NCBI GenBank assembly: GCA_937910785.1
Contig: CALDLG010000058.1
Span: forward strand, 1 to 5,541
Reading direction: 5' to 3'
Origin: an uncultured Lachnospiraceae bacterium
GTDB lineage: Bacteria > Bacillota > Clostridia > Lachnospirales > Lachnospiraceae
DNA: 5,541 bases
Part shown: piece by piece, positions 1 to 5,328 of the stretch
How the letters are laid out: every line of letters begins with the position of its first letter
Numbering within the stretch: the first letter of the stretch is position 1
Notes under the pieces: model-generated
The model's input: only the letters and a program-made list of their open reading frames with translations
Database searches by the model: none
What the model was told of the DNA's origin: nothing
Translations under genes and position numbers: made by a program

Positions 1-75
1 CGCCGCCGCCAGTCCCGCGATCACAATCCCTGTCAAAAGAGCATTATTCCGAATTCCGGCCTTACCATTTTTCAA
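1..75 (-). CDS. Start of a putative membrane sensor histidine kinase (partial)
   Basis: An open frame begins at a TTG codon at 75, overlaps the last 14 bases of the response regulator gene, and runs off the window edge after 25 codons. The peptide starts with a short basic segment (K2, K5, R9) and then becomes hydrophobic (LLTGIVIAGLAAA, about residues 13-25). This is the pattern of a cytoplasmic N-terminus leading into a first transmembrane helix. A GGA lies 7 bases before the TTG. OmpR-type regulators are usually followed by their cognate membrane histidine kinase, often with a short overlap and translational coupling, which is the main reason for this call. No kinase domain is visible, so the function is inferred from context only. 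Other starts in the same frame, such as TTG at 36 or GTG at 24, are possible. Another kind of membrane protein cannot be excluded. Confidence 0.45.
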   Translation of the reverse strand, partial: MKNGKAGIRNNALLTGIVIAGLAAA

Positions 76-790
76 TTTTGTATCCAACGCCCCACACCAC
101 CTTTAAATATTTCGGTTCCTTCGGGTTGATCTCTATTTTTTCCCGAATCCTCCTGATATGTACCATAATGGTATCCGTATTGATGGCCTGTTCATTCCAG
201 ACGCGCTCATATATTTCTTCCGCGCTGAACACTCTGCCCGGACTTTTCATCAGCAACAGCAGAATCTTAAATTCAATGGGCGTCATTTTCACGGGATTGC
301 CGTCCACGCTCACTTCTACCGTTTCCTCATTCAGTTCCAGACCACCGATACAATAAATCTTATCACCGCTCTGTCTGCCATCCACCGCATCCAGATATTT
401 CCGGTAACGGCGCAGATGGGAATTGACCCTCGCAAGAAGCTCCATCGTCGTAAAGGGCTTCGTCACATAATCATCCGCCCCCATATTTAAGCCCATGATC
501 TTGTCCACTTCCTCCGACTTGGCGGACAGCATGATGACGGGAAAATCATAGCCCCGCTCCCTGACTTTCATCATCATCGTGATTCCGTCCATCCGGGGCA
601 TCATCACATCCACGATGGCAAGATGAATTTCCTGTGTCTCGATCTTTTCCAGTCCTTCCACGCCGTCCGCCGCCTGCGACACCCGGTATCCCTGATTCTT
701 TAAATAAATTTCGATTCCCTCCCGAATTTCCTTATCATCCTCTACAATTAAAATATGATATGCTTCCAAGGCGATTTTCCTCTCTTTCAC
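62..790 (-). CDS. OmpR/PhoB-family DNA-binding response regulator
   Basis: This 242-residue protein is a cytoplasmic two-component response regulator that is phosphorylated by a sensor kinase and binds promoter DNA. The receiver domain covers about residues 11-130, with acidic pair D18/D19, phospho-acceptor D61 in the IVDVMMPRMDG motif, switch Ser89 (LSAK), Y108 and K111 (YVTKPF). The C-terminal winged helix, about 145-240, has the OmpR-type TPIEFKILLLL start, a recognition region around DTIMVHIRRIREKI and the terminal VVWGVGYKI hairpin. Length is normal for the family. The start is GTG at 790, with GGAG 8 bases upstream. A TTG at 769, preceded by AGAGG, is an alternative that would remove seven residues. 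It has its own promoter and lies behind the terminator of the dehydratase operon, so it is probably not part of the sugar-acid module. The regulated genes cannot be told from sequence. Confidence 0.95.
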   Translation of the reverse strand: MKERKIALEAYHILIVEDDKEIREGIEIYLKNQGYRVSQAADGVEGLEKIETQEIHLAIVDVMMPRMDGITMMMKVRERGYDFPVIMLSAKSEEVDKIMGLNMGADDYVTKPFTTMELLARVNSHLRRYRKYLDAVDGRQSGDKIYCIGGLELNEETVEVSVDGNPVKMTPIEFKILLLLMKSPGRVFSAEEIYERVWNEQAINTDTIMVHIRRIREKIEINPKEPKYLKVVWGVGYKIEKW

Positions 791-825
791 GATTGCTGCT
801 CCGGTTATGATTCCGGATAAGCAAT

Positions 826-854
826 ATTATAATAGACAGCCGCCCATTTCGCAA
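826..854 (-). promoter_or_regulatory. Promoter of the response regulator gene
   Basis: On the minus strand, -35 TTGCGA (849-854) and -10 TATAAT (826-831) are separated by exactly 17 bases, a good housekeeping sigma-factor promoter. Transcription would start near 819 and leave a leader of about 30 bases. The leader contains TCCGG and CCGGA arms (about 816-800) that could form a small hairpin touching the GGAG ribosome binding site. This suggests the two-component system is transcribed independently of the upstream dehydratase operon. Confidence 0.7.
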
Positions 855-954
855 TTTCCTGCATCTCATATTTTCCTGCTTTCGATCCGGGTGATATTAA
901 CAGAATAAACGGGAAAACCAAAGACCATGCGCATGAAAAATGAAAGAATTTCTT

Positions 955-998
955 AAAAAAAGCCACACAAATGCTTAACGCAGTTGTGCGGCCTTTTT
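955..998 (-). terminator. Intrinsic terminator of the transporter-dehydratase operon
   Basis: The stem pairs 984-992 with 962-970 (nine pairs; on the minus strand GCCGCACAA against TTGTGTGGC, including one G-U). An inner TGC/GCA helix at 972-974 and 980-982 extends it. On the minus strand it is followed by seven T residues (961-955). It lies about 20 bases past the dehydratase stop codon. The flanking A and T tracts mean it could also work on the plus strand, but no plus-strand gene is seen. Confidence 0.88.
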
Positions 999-1016
999 CC
1001 TGATACGGATTTGCTG

Positions 1017-2783
1017 CTATATCTTATCGTATTCCAGATATGCCCCCTTCATCGGGCTCGTTGCAAGCTCGCTGAAAAGGCGCAGCACGCCTTTTTGGTA
1101 TTTGGGCGCTCTTGGCTTCCAGTTCTTTCTTCTCTCGGAAAGAATTGCATCGACTTCTTCCGGTGTCTTTCTCTCACCGGCAATTCCGATGATGTTCAAC
1201 TTTCTTTCCATCACATTAATTTCTATTAAGTCACCTTCTTCGACAAGTGCAATCGGTCCGCCGTCAACAGCCTCCGGGCTGCAGTGACCGATCACCGGTC
1301 CCGTGGATGCGCCCGAAAAGCGTCCGTCCGTAATCAGCGCAATGCTTCTTCCGAGCTCCGCATCGCTGCTGATCGCCTCCGAAGTATAAAACATTTCCGG
1401 CATACCGGAACCTTTGGGCCCTTCATAGCGGATAAATACGGCATCCCCTTTTTCTACCTTATGCTTCAGAACCGCATCCAGACATTCCTCTTCGCTGTCA
1501 AAGGGTCTTGCCCGCAAAACTGCCTGATACATTTCTTTCGGACAGGCCGTATGCTTGATGACCGCGCCTTCCGGCGCGAGGTTTCCTTTGAGCACCGCGA
1601 TACTGCCGTCGATTCCAAGCGCTTTCTCATAAGGTCTGATGATATCTTCCCTCGTCAGCTCCACATGATAGCGGGCATTAAAGTCCTGCAGCCACTTTTC
1701 GCAGCGTTCATAATAACCGTTTTCTTTCAGTTCCTTCAGGTTTTCGCCCAGCGTCTTTCCGGTGACGGTCATCACATCCAGATGCAGATGCTCTTTGATT
1801 TCCTCCATGATGGCCGGAACGCCGCCCGCATAATAGAAAACTTCCGCAGGCCATCTTCCGGCCGGCCGGACATCCAGAAGATAACGGGCTCCCCGGTGCA
1901 GCCTGTCGAACGTATCTCCTGTTATTTCAATTCCAAATTCATGCGCAATCGCGGGTATATGCAGCAGACAGTTGGTACTGCCGGAAATGGCCGCGTGCAC
2001 GAGAATTGCATTTTCAAAGCTTTCTTTTGTCACAATATCGCCCGGACGCATATTCGGCATCATCGCGAGTTTCACAGCCTGCTGCCCTGCCTGATAGGCG
2101 AACGTGCGCAGATCAGGGCTTGTCGCCGGCATCAGCGCACTTCCCGGAAGCGCAAGCCCCAATGCTTCCGCCATAATCTGCATGGTGGATGCCGTTCCGA
2201 TAAAGGAACAGGCGCCGCAGCTCGGACAGGCATTACATTTTGCCCAGTTCAGTTTTTCCTCATCGATTTCACCGCGCTGGTACTTCGCGCTGTACATGCC
2301 AAGCTGCTCTAACGTCAGCATTTCCGGTCCCGCGTTCATCGTCCCGCCGGGGACAACGACCGAAGGTACATTGACTCTTGCAAGTCCCATCAGATTCGCC
2401 GGCATTCCCTTATCGCAGCTCGCCAGATAGACGCCTCCGTCAAAGGGCGTCGCGCTTCCATGAATTTCAATCATGTTCGCGATCATTTCCCGGCTGGCAA
2501 GGCTGAAATTAATGCCGTCCGTTCCCTGACTCTCACCGTCACAGATATCCGTCGCAAAATATCTTGCGCCATATCCGCCGGCCGCTTCCACACCCTTTCT
2601 GACTTCCTCCACCAGGACGTCCAGATGCCCGCTTCCCGGATGACTGTCCCCGAAGGTACTTTCGATCATAATCTGTGGTTTGGATAAATCTTCCGGCTTC
2701 CAGCCGGTTCCGATACGAAGCGGGTCCAGTTCCGGAGCCAGCTCCCGCATTTTCTGACTGATCAGTTCCATATCAATAACCAT
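1017..2783 (-). CDS. IlvD/Edd-superfamily sugar-acid dehydratase, YjhG/YagF-like
   Basis: The 588-residue protein belongs to the dihydroxy-acid/6-phosphogluconate dehydratase superfamily, whose members are cytoplasmic Fe-S and Mg2+ enzymes removing water from aldonic acids or dihydroxy acids. Motifs in order are CDGESQGTDG (81-90), SCDKGMP (122-128, with K125 in the conserved CDK metal site), a four-cysteine stretch (C183, C186, C189, C192) leading into GTASTM, SGSTNCLLHIPAIAH (267-281), HLDVMTVTGKTLGENL (334-349), GNLAPEGAVIK (400-410), TDGRFSGAS (485-493, with the likely catalytic Ser490) and a KGAYLEYDKI end. These match E. coli YagF/YjhG xylonate dehydratases, as I recall them, better than IlvD proper. 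The canonical PCN cysteine near the N-terminus is Gly50 here, and C81 may replace it. It is shorter than YjhG/YagF (about 655 residues). Coupling to a GntP transporter and GntR regulator argues for sugar-acid catabolism, not valine/isoleucine synthesis; xylonate, gluconate or another aldonate is plausible. It starts 31 bases after the transporter stop. The ATG at 2783 has AGGAG only 1 base away, while ATG at 2771 has it 13 bases away, so the exact start is uncertain. Confidence 0.9.
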   Translation of the reverse strand: MVIDMELISQKMRELAPELDPLRIGTGWKPEDLSKPQIMIESTFGDSHPGSGHLDVLVEEVRKGVEAAGGYGARYFATDICDGESQGTDGINFSLASREMIANMIEIHGSATPFDGGVYLASCDKGMPANLMGLARVNVPSVVVPGGTMNAGPEMLTLEQLGMYSAKYQRGEIDEEKLNWAKCNACPSCGACSFIGTASTMQIMAEALGLALPGSALMPATSPDLRTFAYQAGQQAVKLAMMPNMRPGDIVTKESFENAILVHAAISGSTNCLLHIPAIAHEFGIEITGDTFDRLHRGARYLLDVRPAGRWPAEVFYYAGGVPAIMEEIKEHLHLDVMTVTGKTLGENLKELKENGYYERCEKWLQDFNARYHVELTREDIIRPYEKALGIDGSIAVLKGNLAPEGAVIKHTACPKEMYQAVLRARPFDSEEECLDAVLKHKVEKGDAVFIRYEGPKGSGMPEMFYTSEAISSDAELGRSIALITDGRFSGASTGPVIGHCSPEAVDGGPIALVEEGDLIEINVMERKLNIIGIAGERKTPEEVDAILSERRKNWKPRAPKYQKGVLRLFSELATSPMKGAYLEYDKI

Positions 2784-2814
2784 GCTCCTCTCTCATTCTT
2801 TCTGTTCTTCCTTT

Positions 2815-4170
2815 TCAGACAAAAAAGGAAATCACAAGCGCTACTAAAAATCCGACGCCTCCTACCAGCGTTTCCATAATCGTCCACGTTTTCAGCGTCG
2901 TTTTCTCATCCAGTCCCACCAACGATTTCACCAGCCAGAAGCCGGAATCGTTGAAATGGGAGCATACGGTCGAACCGCCCGCTACCGCCGCCGTCACGCA
3001 GGCAAGGTACATGGGCGAAAGCTCCGCAATGCCCGGCATCGCCGCAATAATTCCCGCTGCCATCGTCATCGCCACCGTCGCGGAACCAACGCAGATTCTG
3101 ACCAGCGCCGCAACCAGGAAAGCCACCAGAACAAGCGGAAGATTCGCGGATGCCACCGCATTGCCGATCACATCTCCGAGTCCGGAATACTGCAGCATAT
3201 AACGCAGTACACCGCCGCAGGCCGTTACCAGCAGAATCAGTCCTGTCGGCTCAAGAGATTTGGTCATAATTTTTTCCAGTTCCGGCAGTTTATATCCATG
3301 TTTCGTTCCCAAAAGAAACATTGCCACAAGCGTCGCAAGCAACAGCGCCATGAACGGCTGTCCCAGAAAACTCAATACCGGTTCTATTCCGGAAAGCGCC
3401 GGAATCACGCCGGCAAGCGATTTTAAAACGATCAGAACGAGCGGAATCAGAATAATACCCACGACCGTTCCGAAGCCGGGCAGTTTGGATTCGTCGAAAT
3501 CCTCCTGATTTGCCACATGCTCCGGAACCGCAACTTCATATTTTCTGCCGCAGATGGAACCCCATATGGGTCCGGCCACGATCATCGAGCAGGCGCCGCA
3601 GAAGATACCAACCAGAATTACCCAGCCAAGGTCTACATTCAGCATGGTCGCAACCAGTACCGGACCGGGCGTCGGCGGAATAAATGCGTGTCCCACCGCG
3701 AGGCCCGCGAGCAGCGGTATCACATAAAATAAGGAAGAGCGTCTGGTTCTTTTCGCCAGCGAAAATGCCAGCGGAATCAGAATAATCAGGCCGGCATCGA
3801 AGAAAACCGGCATCGCGATGACAAGCCCCGTAATGCCGAGCGCCCATGCCGCCTTTTTGTCTCCGAACTTCTTAACCATCGTAACCGCCAGCGTCTGTGC
3901 ACCGCCGGACGCTTCCAGAATCGCCCCAAACATGGAGCCCAGTCCCACCAGAAGCGCAATGCCTTTTAACGTATTGCCGATTCCGTCATCCACCGCCGTC
4001 ACGATGTCCGAAAACGGCATTCCTGCCACCAGGCCGATCGTCACCGCTCCGATCAGAATCGAAAGCATGGCATGAATTTTAAACTTAATGATTAACAGTA
4101 ACAGTAGTGCAAGCCCTATCAACGCCGCAATGATAAGTCTTGTAGGATCGAGAACCGTCGCGTCCCCCAT
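2815..4170 (-). CDS. GntP-family gluconate/aldonate:H+ symporter
   Basis: This 451-residue polytopic inner-membrane protein is of normal length for GntP permeases, which import gluconate and related sugar acids with protons. Hydrophobic segments cover nearly the whole chain, with cytoplasm-like polar stretches at about 209-231 and 289-306. Family landmarks are GLGSMFGAILEASGG (76-90), AMPVFFDAGLIILIPLAF (119-136), GHAFIPPTPGPVLVA (160-174), GSATVAMTMAAG (362-373) and, near the end, GGSTVCSHFNDSGFWL (398-413) followed by TWTIMETLVG. The start at 4170 is chosen because a perfect AAGGAGG lies 8 bases upstream; an in-frame ATG at 4191 would place that ribosome binding site inside the gene. It is the first gene of an operon with the dehydratase and has its own promoter flanked by two palindromic operators. 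Substrate specificity is not readable from sequence; E. coli yjhF-yjhG is a comparable GntP/dehydratase pair. Confidence 0.94.
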   Translation of the reverse strand: MGDATVLDPTRLIIAALIGLALLLLLIIKFKIHAMLSILIGAVTIGLVAGMPFSDIVTAVDDGIGNTLKGIALLVGLGSMFGAILEASGGAQTLAVTMVKKFGDKKAAWALGITGLVIAMPVFFDAGLIILIPLAFSLAKRTRRSSLFYVIPLLAGLAVGHAFIPPTPGPVLVATMLNVDLGWVILVGIFCGACSMIVAGPIWGSICGRKYEVAVPEHVANQEDFDESKLPGFGTVVGIILIPLVLIVLKSLAGVIPALSGIEPVLSFLGQPFMALLLATLVAMFLLGTKHGYKLPELEKIMTKSLEPTGLILLVTACGGVLRYMLQYSGLGDVIGNAVASANLPLVLVAFLVAALVRICVGSATVAMTMAAGIIAAMPGIAELSPMYLACVTAAVAGGSTVCSHFNDSGFWLVKSLVGLDEKTTLKTWTIMETLVGGVGFLVALVISFFV

Positions 4171-4178
4171 AATAGTAT

Positions 4179-4185
4179 CCTCCTT
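4179..4185 (-). promoter_or_regulatory. Ribosome binding site fixing the transporter start
   Basis: The minus strand reads AAGGAGG, a full match to the anti-Shine-Dalgarno, 8 bases before ATG at 4170. It lies inside the longer frame that would begin at 4191, which argues against that upstream start. Confidence 0.9.
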
Positions 4186-4202
4186 CAACATTTTGATTTG
4201 TT

Positions 4203-4228
4203 CGTCACATCCTCTAATTGATATGACG
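4203..4228 (-). promoter_or_regulatory. Leader hairpin of the transporter mRNA
   Basis: In the predicted 5' untranslated RNA, CGTCATATC (4228-4220) pairs with GATGTGACG (4211-4203) over nine base pairs with an 8-base loop. One pair is a U-G in the minus-strand RNA and would be an A-C mismatch on the plus strand, so the fold favours the transcript over the DNA. Its 5' arm overlaps operator 2. No U tract follows, so it is not an obvious attenuator; a role in mRNA stability or chance are both possible. Confidence 0.4.
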
Positions 4229-4239
4229 TCTGATGTATG
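4223..4239. promoter_or_regulatory. Operator 2, imperfect copy just past the start point
   Basis: On the plus strand this reads ATGACGTC-T-GATGTATG. One half matches the operator 1 half-site at 7 of 8 positions and the other at 5 of 8. Its centre (4231) is 52 bases, about five helical turns, from operator 1 and roughly +11 from the predicted transcription start. A repressor bound here would block promoter clearance. The adjacent GntR protein is the obvious candidate. Confidence 0.6.
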
Positions 4240-4247
4240 TTGCGTTT

Positions 4248-4276
4248 ATTATACTATTTTGGTATTTTTTATTCAA
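4248..4276 (-). promoter_or_regulatory. Promoter of the transporter-dehydratase operon
   Basis: On the minus strand, -35 TTGAAT (4271-4276) and a perfect -10 TATAAT (4248-4253) are 17 bases apart. Start of transcription is expected near 4241, giving a leader of about 70 bases. The -35 shares its first two bases with the end of the 17-bp palindrome, and a second operator begins a few bases past the start point, so the promoter is bracketed by operators. Confidence 0.82.
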
Positions 4277-4291
4277 TACATCTGATGTATT
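4275..4291. promoter_or_regulatory. Operator 1, perfect 17-bp palindrome at the -35
   Basis: AATACATC-T-GATGTATT is a perfect inverted repeat of 8-bp arms around one central base. The length, odd centre and TC-N-GA core resemble the 17-bp sites of E. coli FadR, the founder of the regulator subfamily encoded next door. It overlaps the -35 of the operon promoter, so binding should compete with RNA polymerase. That the neighbouring GntR protein binds here is inferred. Confidence 0.75.
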
Positions 4292-4314
4292 TCACTTTTT
4301 TTCTCTGATATAAA

Positions 4315-4355
4315 CAAAAACGGCCGGAAATAATATATCCGCCTGCCGTTTTTTT
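4315..4355 (-). terminator. Bidirectional-looking terminator after the repressor gene
   Basis: AAAAACGGC (4316-4324) pairs with GCCGTTTTT (4345-4353), and an inner CGGA/TCCG helix (4325-4328 with 4338-4341) continues the stem with a three-base bulge and an AT-rich loop. T tracts are present on both strands. It lies about 130 bases past the repressor stop and just upstream of the operon promoter, so it should insulate the transporter-dehydratase operon from repressor transcription. Confidence 0.85.
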
Positions 4356-4442
4356 GTGCATTTTAACTACATTTTATCTGATATCCTCCCGGACTCGTTC
4401 TTTTCCGTTCCTGCCTTTCTCTTTTTTGTACTGTTTTTTCTT

Positions 4443-4459
4443 TATTGATCAGATGTATT
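4443..4459. promoter_or_regulatory. Possible third, remote operator
   Basis: One half, GATGTATT (4452-4459), is identical to the operator 1 half-site; the other half (TATTGATC) matches at 5 of 8 positions. Its centre (4451) is 168 bases from operator 1, close to 16 helical turns, which would suit looping. It sits just past the repressor stop codon, far from any promoter I can see, so it could also be chance. Confidence 0.35.
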
Positions 4460-4482
4460 TTTGCGGCTGTACTTCTGTTTTC

Positions 4483-5211
4483 TCAATCACTGCATGTCCC
4501 CTTTTCAGACGCCGATAAATCCGCTTTCATACGGATCAGCATCTGGCGGTTATAGGTCAGATGCATGATCATCGCACATCGCGCTCCGACGGAATCCCCC
4601 CGGATAATGGCATCCAGAACCGCCCGGTGCGTTTCGATCGTTTCCTCCATCAACCTGCGGTGCGTCAGATTTACAAAGGTCACAACGGCTGTCTGAATGA
4701 TCGGCAGAAGCTGTTCCACCACCCGGTTCCTGCTGCACCGGGCAATGCAGGTGTGGAATTCCACATCCTTTTTCGTGTGGTTCTTCCCCGACAGATAAAG
4801 CTTCTCCGTTTCATCACAAAGCCGCCTCAGCTCTTCTTTTTCCTCCGGCGTGGCGTGCTCACTGGCAAGCGCCGCAATCTCCGGCTCCAGCATCAGGCGT
4901 ACCTCAAAAAGCTCCAGAGCAAGCTTATACTTGTCGGTAAATTTTTCCAGTCCGAGCGGGTCCGATTCCGGACTGCTTGTGCCAACCACATAGGTGCCGG
5001 AGCCTCTGCGCACCTCCAGAATGCCTTTCGTCACAAGGCTCTTCACCACCTCCCGGATGGTACTCCTTCCTACGCCGAAGCGGCTGGCAAGCTCGTATTC
5101 ATTGGGAATTTTTTCCCCGATCTTCACCGGCTCATGCAGAATGTAATTCATCAGTTCTTCTTCTACCTGCGGCGCAAGCAGTTTCTGATTCATTTTTTCA
5201 ATCTGGTACAT
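4483..5211 (-). CDS. GntR-family repressor, FadR subfamily (FCD domain)
   Basis: The 242-residue cytoplasmic regulator has an N-terminal winged helix-turn-helix (about 10-77), with the GntR signature IPNEYELASRFGVGRSTIRE (35-54) and the wing GILEVRRGSGTYV (63-75). A C-terminal FCD ligand domain follows (about 95-232). FCD features include FEVRLMLEPEIAALA (102-116) and the usual metal/ligand residues, D149 and H153 (DVEFHTCIA), H195 (THRAVL) and H217 (MIMHL). FCD proteins of this kind typically sense carboxylates such as sugar acids. The start at 5211 is chosen for AAGGAG 5 bases upstream; an in-frame ATG at 5253 has no ribosome binding site and lies in a leader hairpin. It precedes and probably represses the transporter-dehydratase operon through the 17-bp palindromes. 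It is a separate transcription unit, ended by a terminator at about 4316. The inducer is unknown, probably the transported acid or its dehydration product. Confidence 0.93.
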   Translation of the reverse strand: MYQIEKMNQKLLAPQVEEELMNYILHEPVKIGEKIPNEYELASRFGVGRSTIREVVKSLVTKGILEVRRGSGTYVVGTSSPESDPLGLEKFTDKYKLALELFEVRLMLEPEIAALASEHATPEEKEELRRLCDETEKLYLSGKNHTKKDVEFHTCIARCSRNRVVEQLLPIIQTAVVTFVNLTHRRLMEETIETHRAVLDAIIRGDSVGARCAMIMHLTYNRQMLIRMKADLSASEKGTCSD

Positions 5212-5216
5212 GCGCG

Positions 5217-5222
5217 CTCCTT
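5217..5222 (-). promoter_or_regulatory. Ribosome binding site fixing the repressor start
   Basis: The minus strand reads AAGGAG with a 5-base spacer to ATG at 5211. A stable leader hairpin ends one base upstream of it. No comparable site precedes the ATG at 5253. Confidence 0.8.
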
Positions 5223-5223
5223 C

Positions 5224-5252
5224 TGCGCCAATGCCCAAAAGACATCGGCGCA
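5224..5252 (-). promoter_or_regulatory. 12-bp leader hairpin abutting the repressor ribosome binding site
   Basis: In the minus-strand RNA, UGCGCCGAUGUC (5252-5241) pairs with GGCAUUGGCGCA (5235-5224) across a UUUUG loop, giving twelve continuous pairs. Two of them are G-U, and these would be A-C mismatches in a plus-strand RNA, so the structure is specific to the repressor transcript. No U tract follows, so it is not a terminator. It ends one base before the AAGGAG and may influence translation or mRNA stability. It does not match a riboswitch class that I recognise. Confidence 0.55.
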
Positions 5253-5289
5253 TGGGTAATGCGTAAGACTTTTCGGCCTCACATAAGAC

Positions 5290-5326
5290 ATCATACCACT
5301 TTAGAAGAAGATGTGCAATGTGTCAA
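5290..5326 (-). promoter_or_regulatory. Promoter of the repressor gene (two overlapping registers)
   Basis: Register one has a perfect -35 TTGACA (5321-5326) and -10 TAAAGT (5298-5303), 17 bases apart. Register two has a weaker -35 TTGCAC (5313-5318) and -10 TATGAT (5290-5295), also 17 apart, with an extended -10 TGG directly before it. Register two would start near 5283 and give a leader of about 70 bases. Half-sites resembling operator 1 (7 of 8 matches) occur at 5285-5292 and 5328-5335, hinting at autoregulation. The -35 begins only a few bases after the upstream gene's stop, with no terminator between, so readthrough is also possible. Confidence 0.65.
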
Positions 5327-5328
5327 TA

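Larger units (their letters stand above)
4171..4482. other. 312-bp regulatory interval between repressor and operon
   Basis: No gene is visible. In minus-strand order it holds a possible third operator (4459-4443), a pyrimidine-rich tract on the plus strand (about 4380-4445), a terminator (4355-4316), operator 1 overlapping the -35, the promoter, operator 2, a leader hairpin and the ribosome binding site of the transporter. A GGGAGG near 4386-4391 on the minus strand is followed by ATG TAG, so it does not open a frame. The core TCTGAT occurs four times (4229, 4281, 4304, 4377), twice inside the two good operators and twice in degenerate surroundings. Confidence 0.8.

Noticed and set aside
926..935. 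CATGCGCATG palindrome upstream of the response regulator promoter
   Set aside because: It is a single 10-bp palindrome with no second copy or direct repeat; OmpR-type regulators usually bind direct repeats, so no operator is claimed.
1284..2312. Long plus-strand open frame (342 codons) opposite the dehydratase gene
   Set aside because: It is an antisense shadow of a strongly conserved gene; its translation shows no domain and is rich in Arg, His and Phe as expected of shadows.
1017..2783. Reading the dehydratase as the IlvD of valine/isoleucine synthesis
   Set aside because: Its motifs match YjhG/YagF better, no ilv or leu gene is nearby, and it is in an operon with a sugar-acid permease.
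2763..2795. Seven-codon frame (ATG near 2794) overlapping the dehydratase start, as a coupling or leader peptide
   Set aside because: It is very short, has no convincing ribosome binding site, and such frames are common by chance in purine-rich spacers.
4171..4191. Transporter start at ATG 4191, adding seven residues
   Set aside because: The extra codons contain the AAGGAGG ribosome binding site of the ATG at 4170, and no such site precedes 4191.
5212..5253. Repressor start at ATG 5253, adding fourteen residues
   Set aside because: There is no ribosome binding site before it and the region folds as a leader hairpin; ATG 5211 has AAGGAG at a suitable distance.
4561..5259. Plus-strand open frame (232 codons) opposite the repressor gene
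   Set aside because: It is antisense to a clear GntR protein and has no recognisable domain or ribosome binding site.
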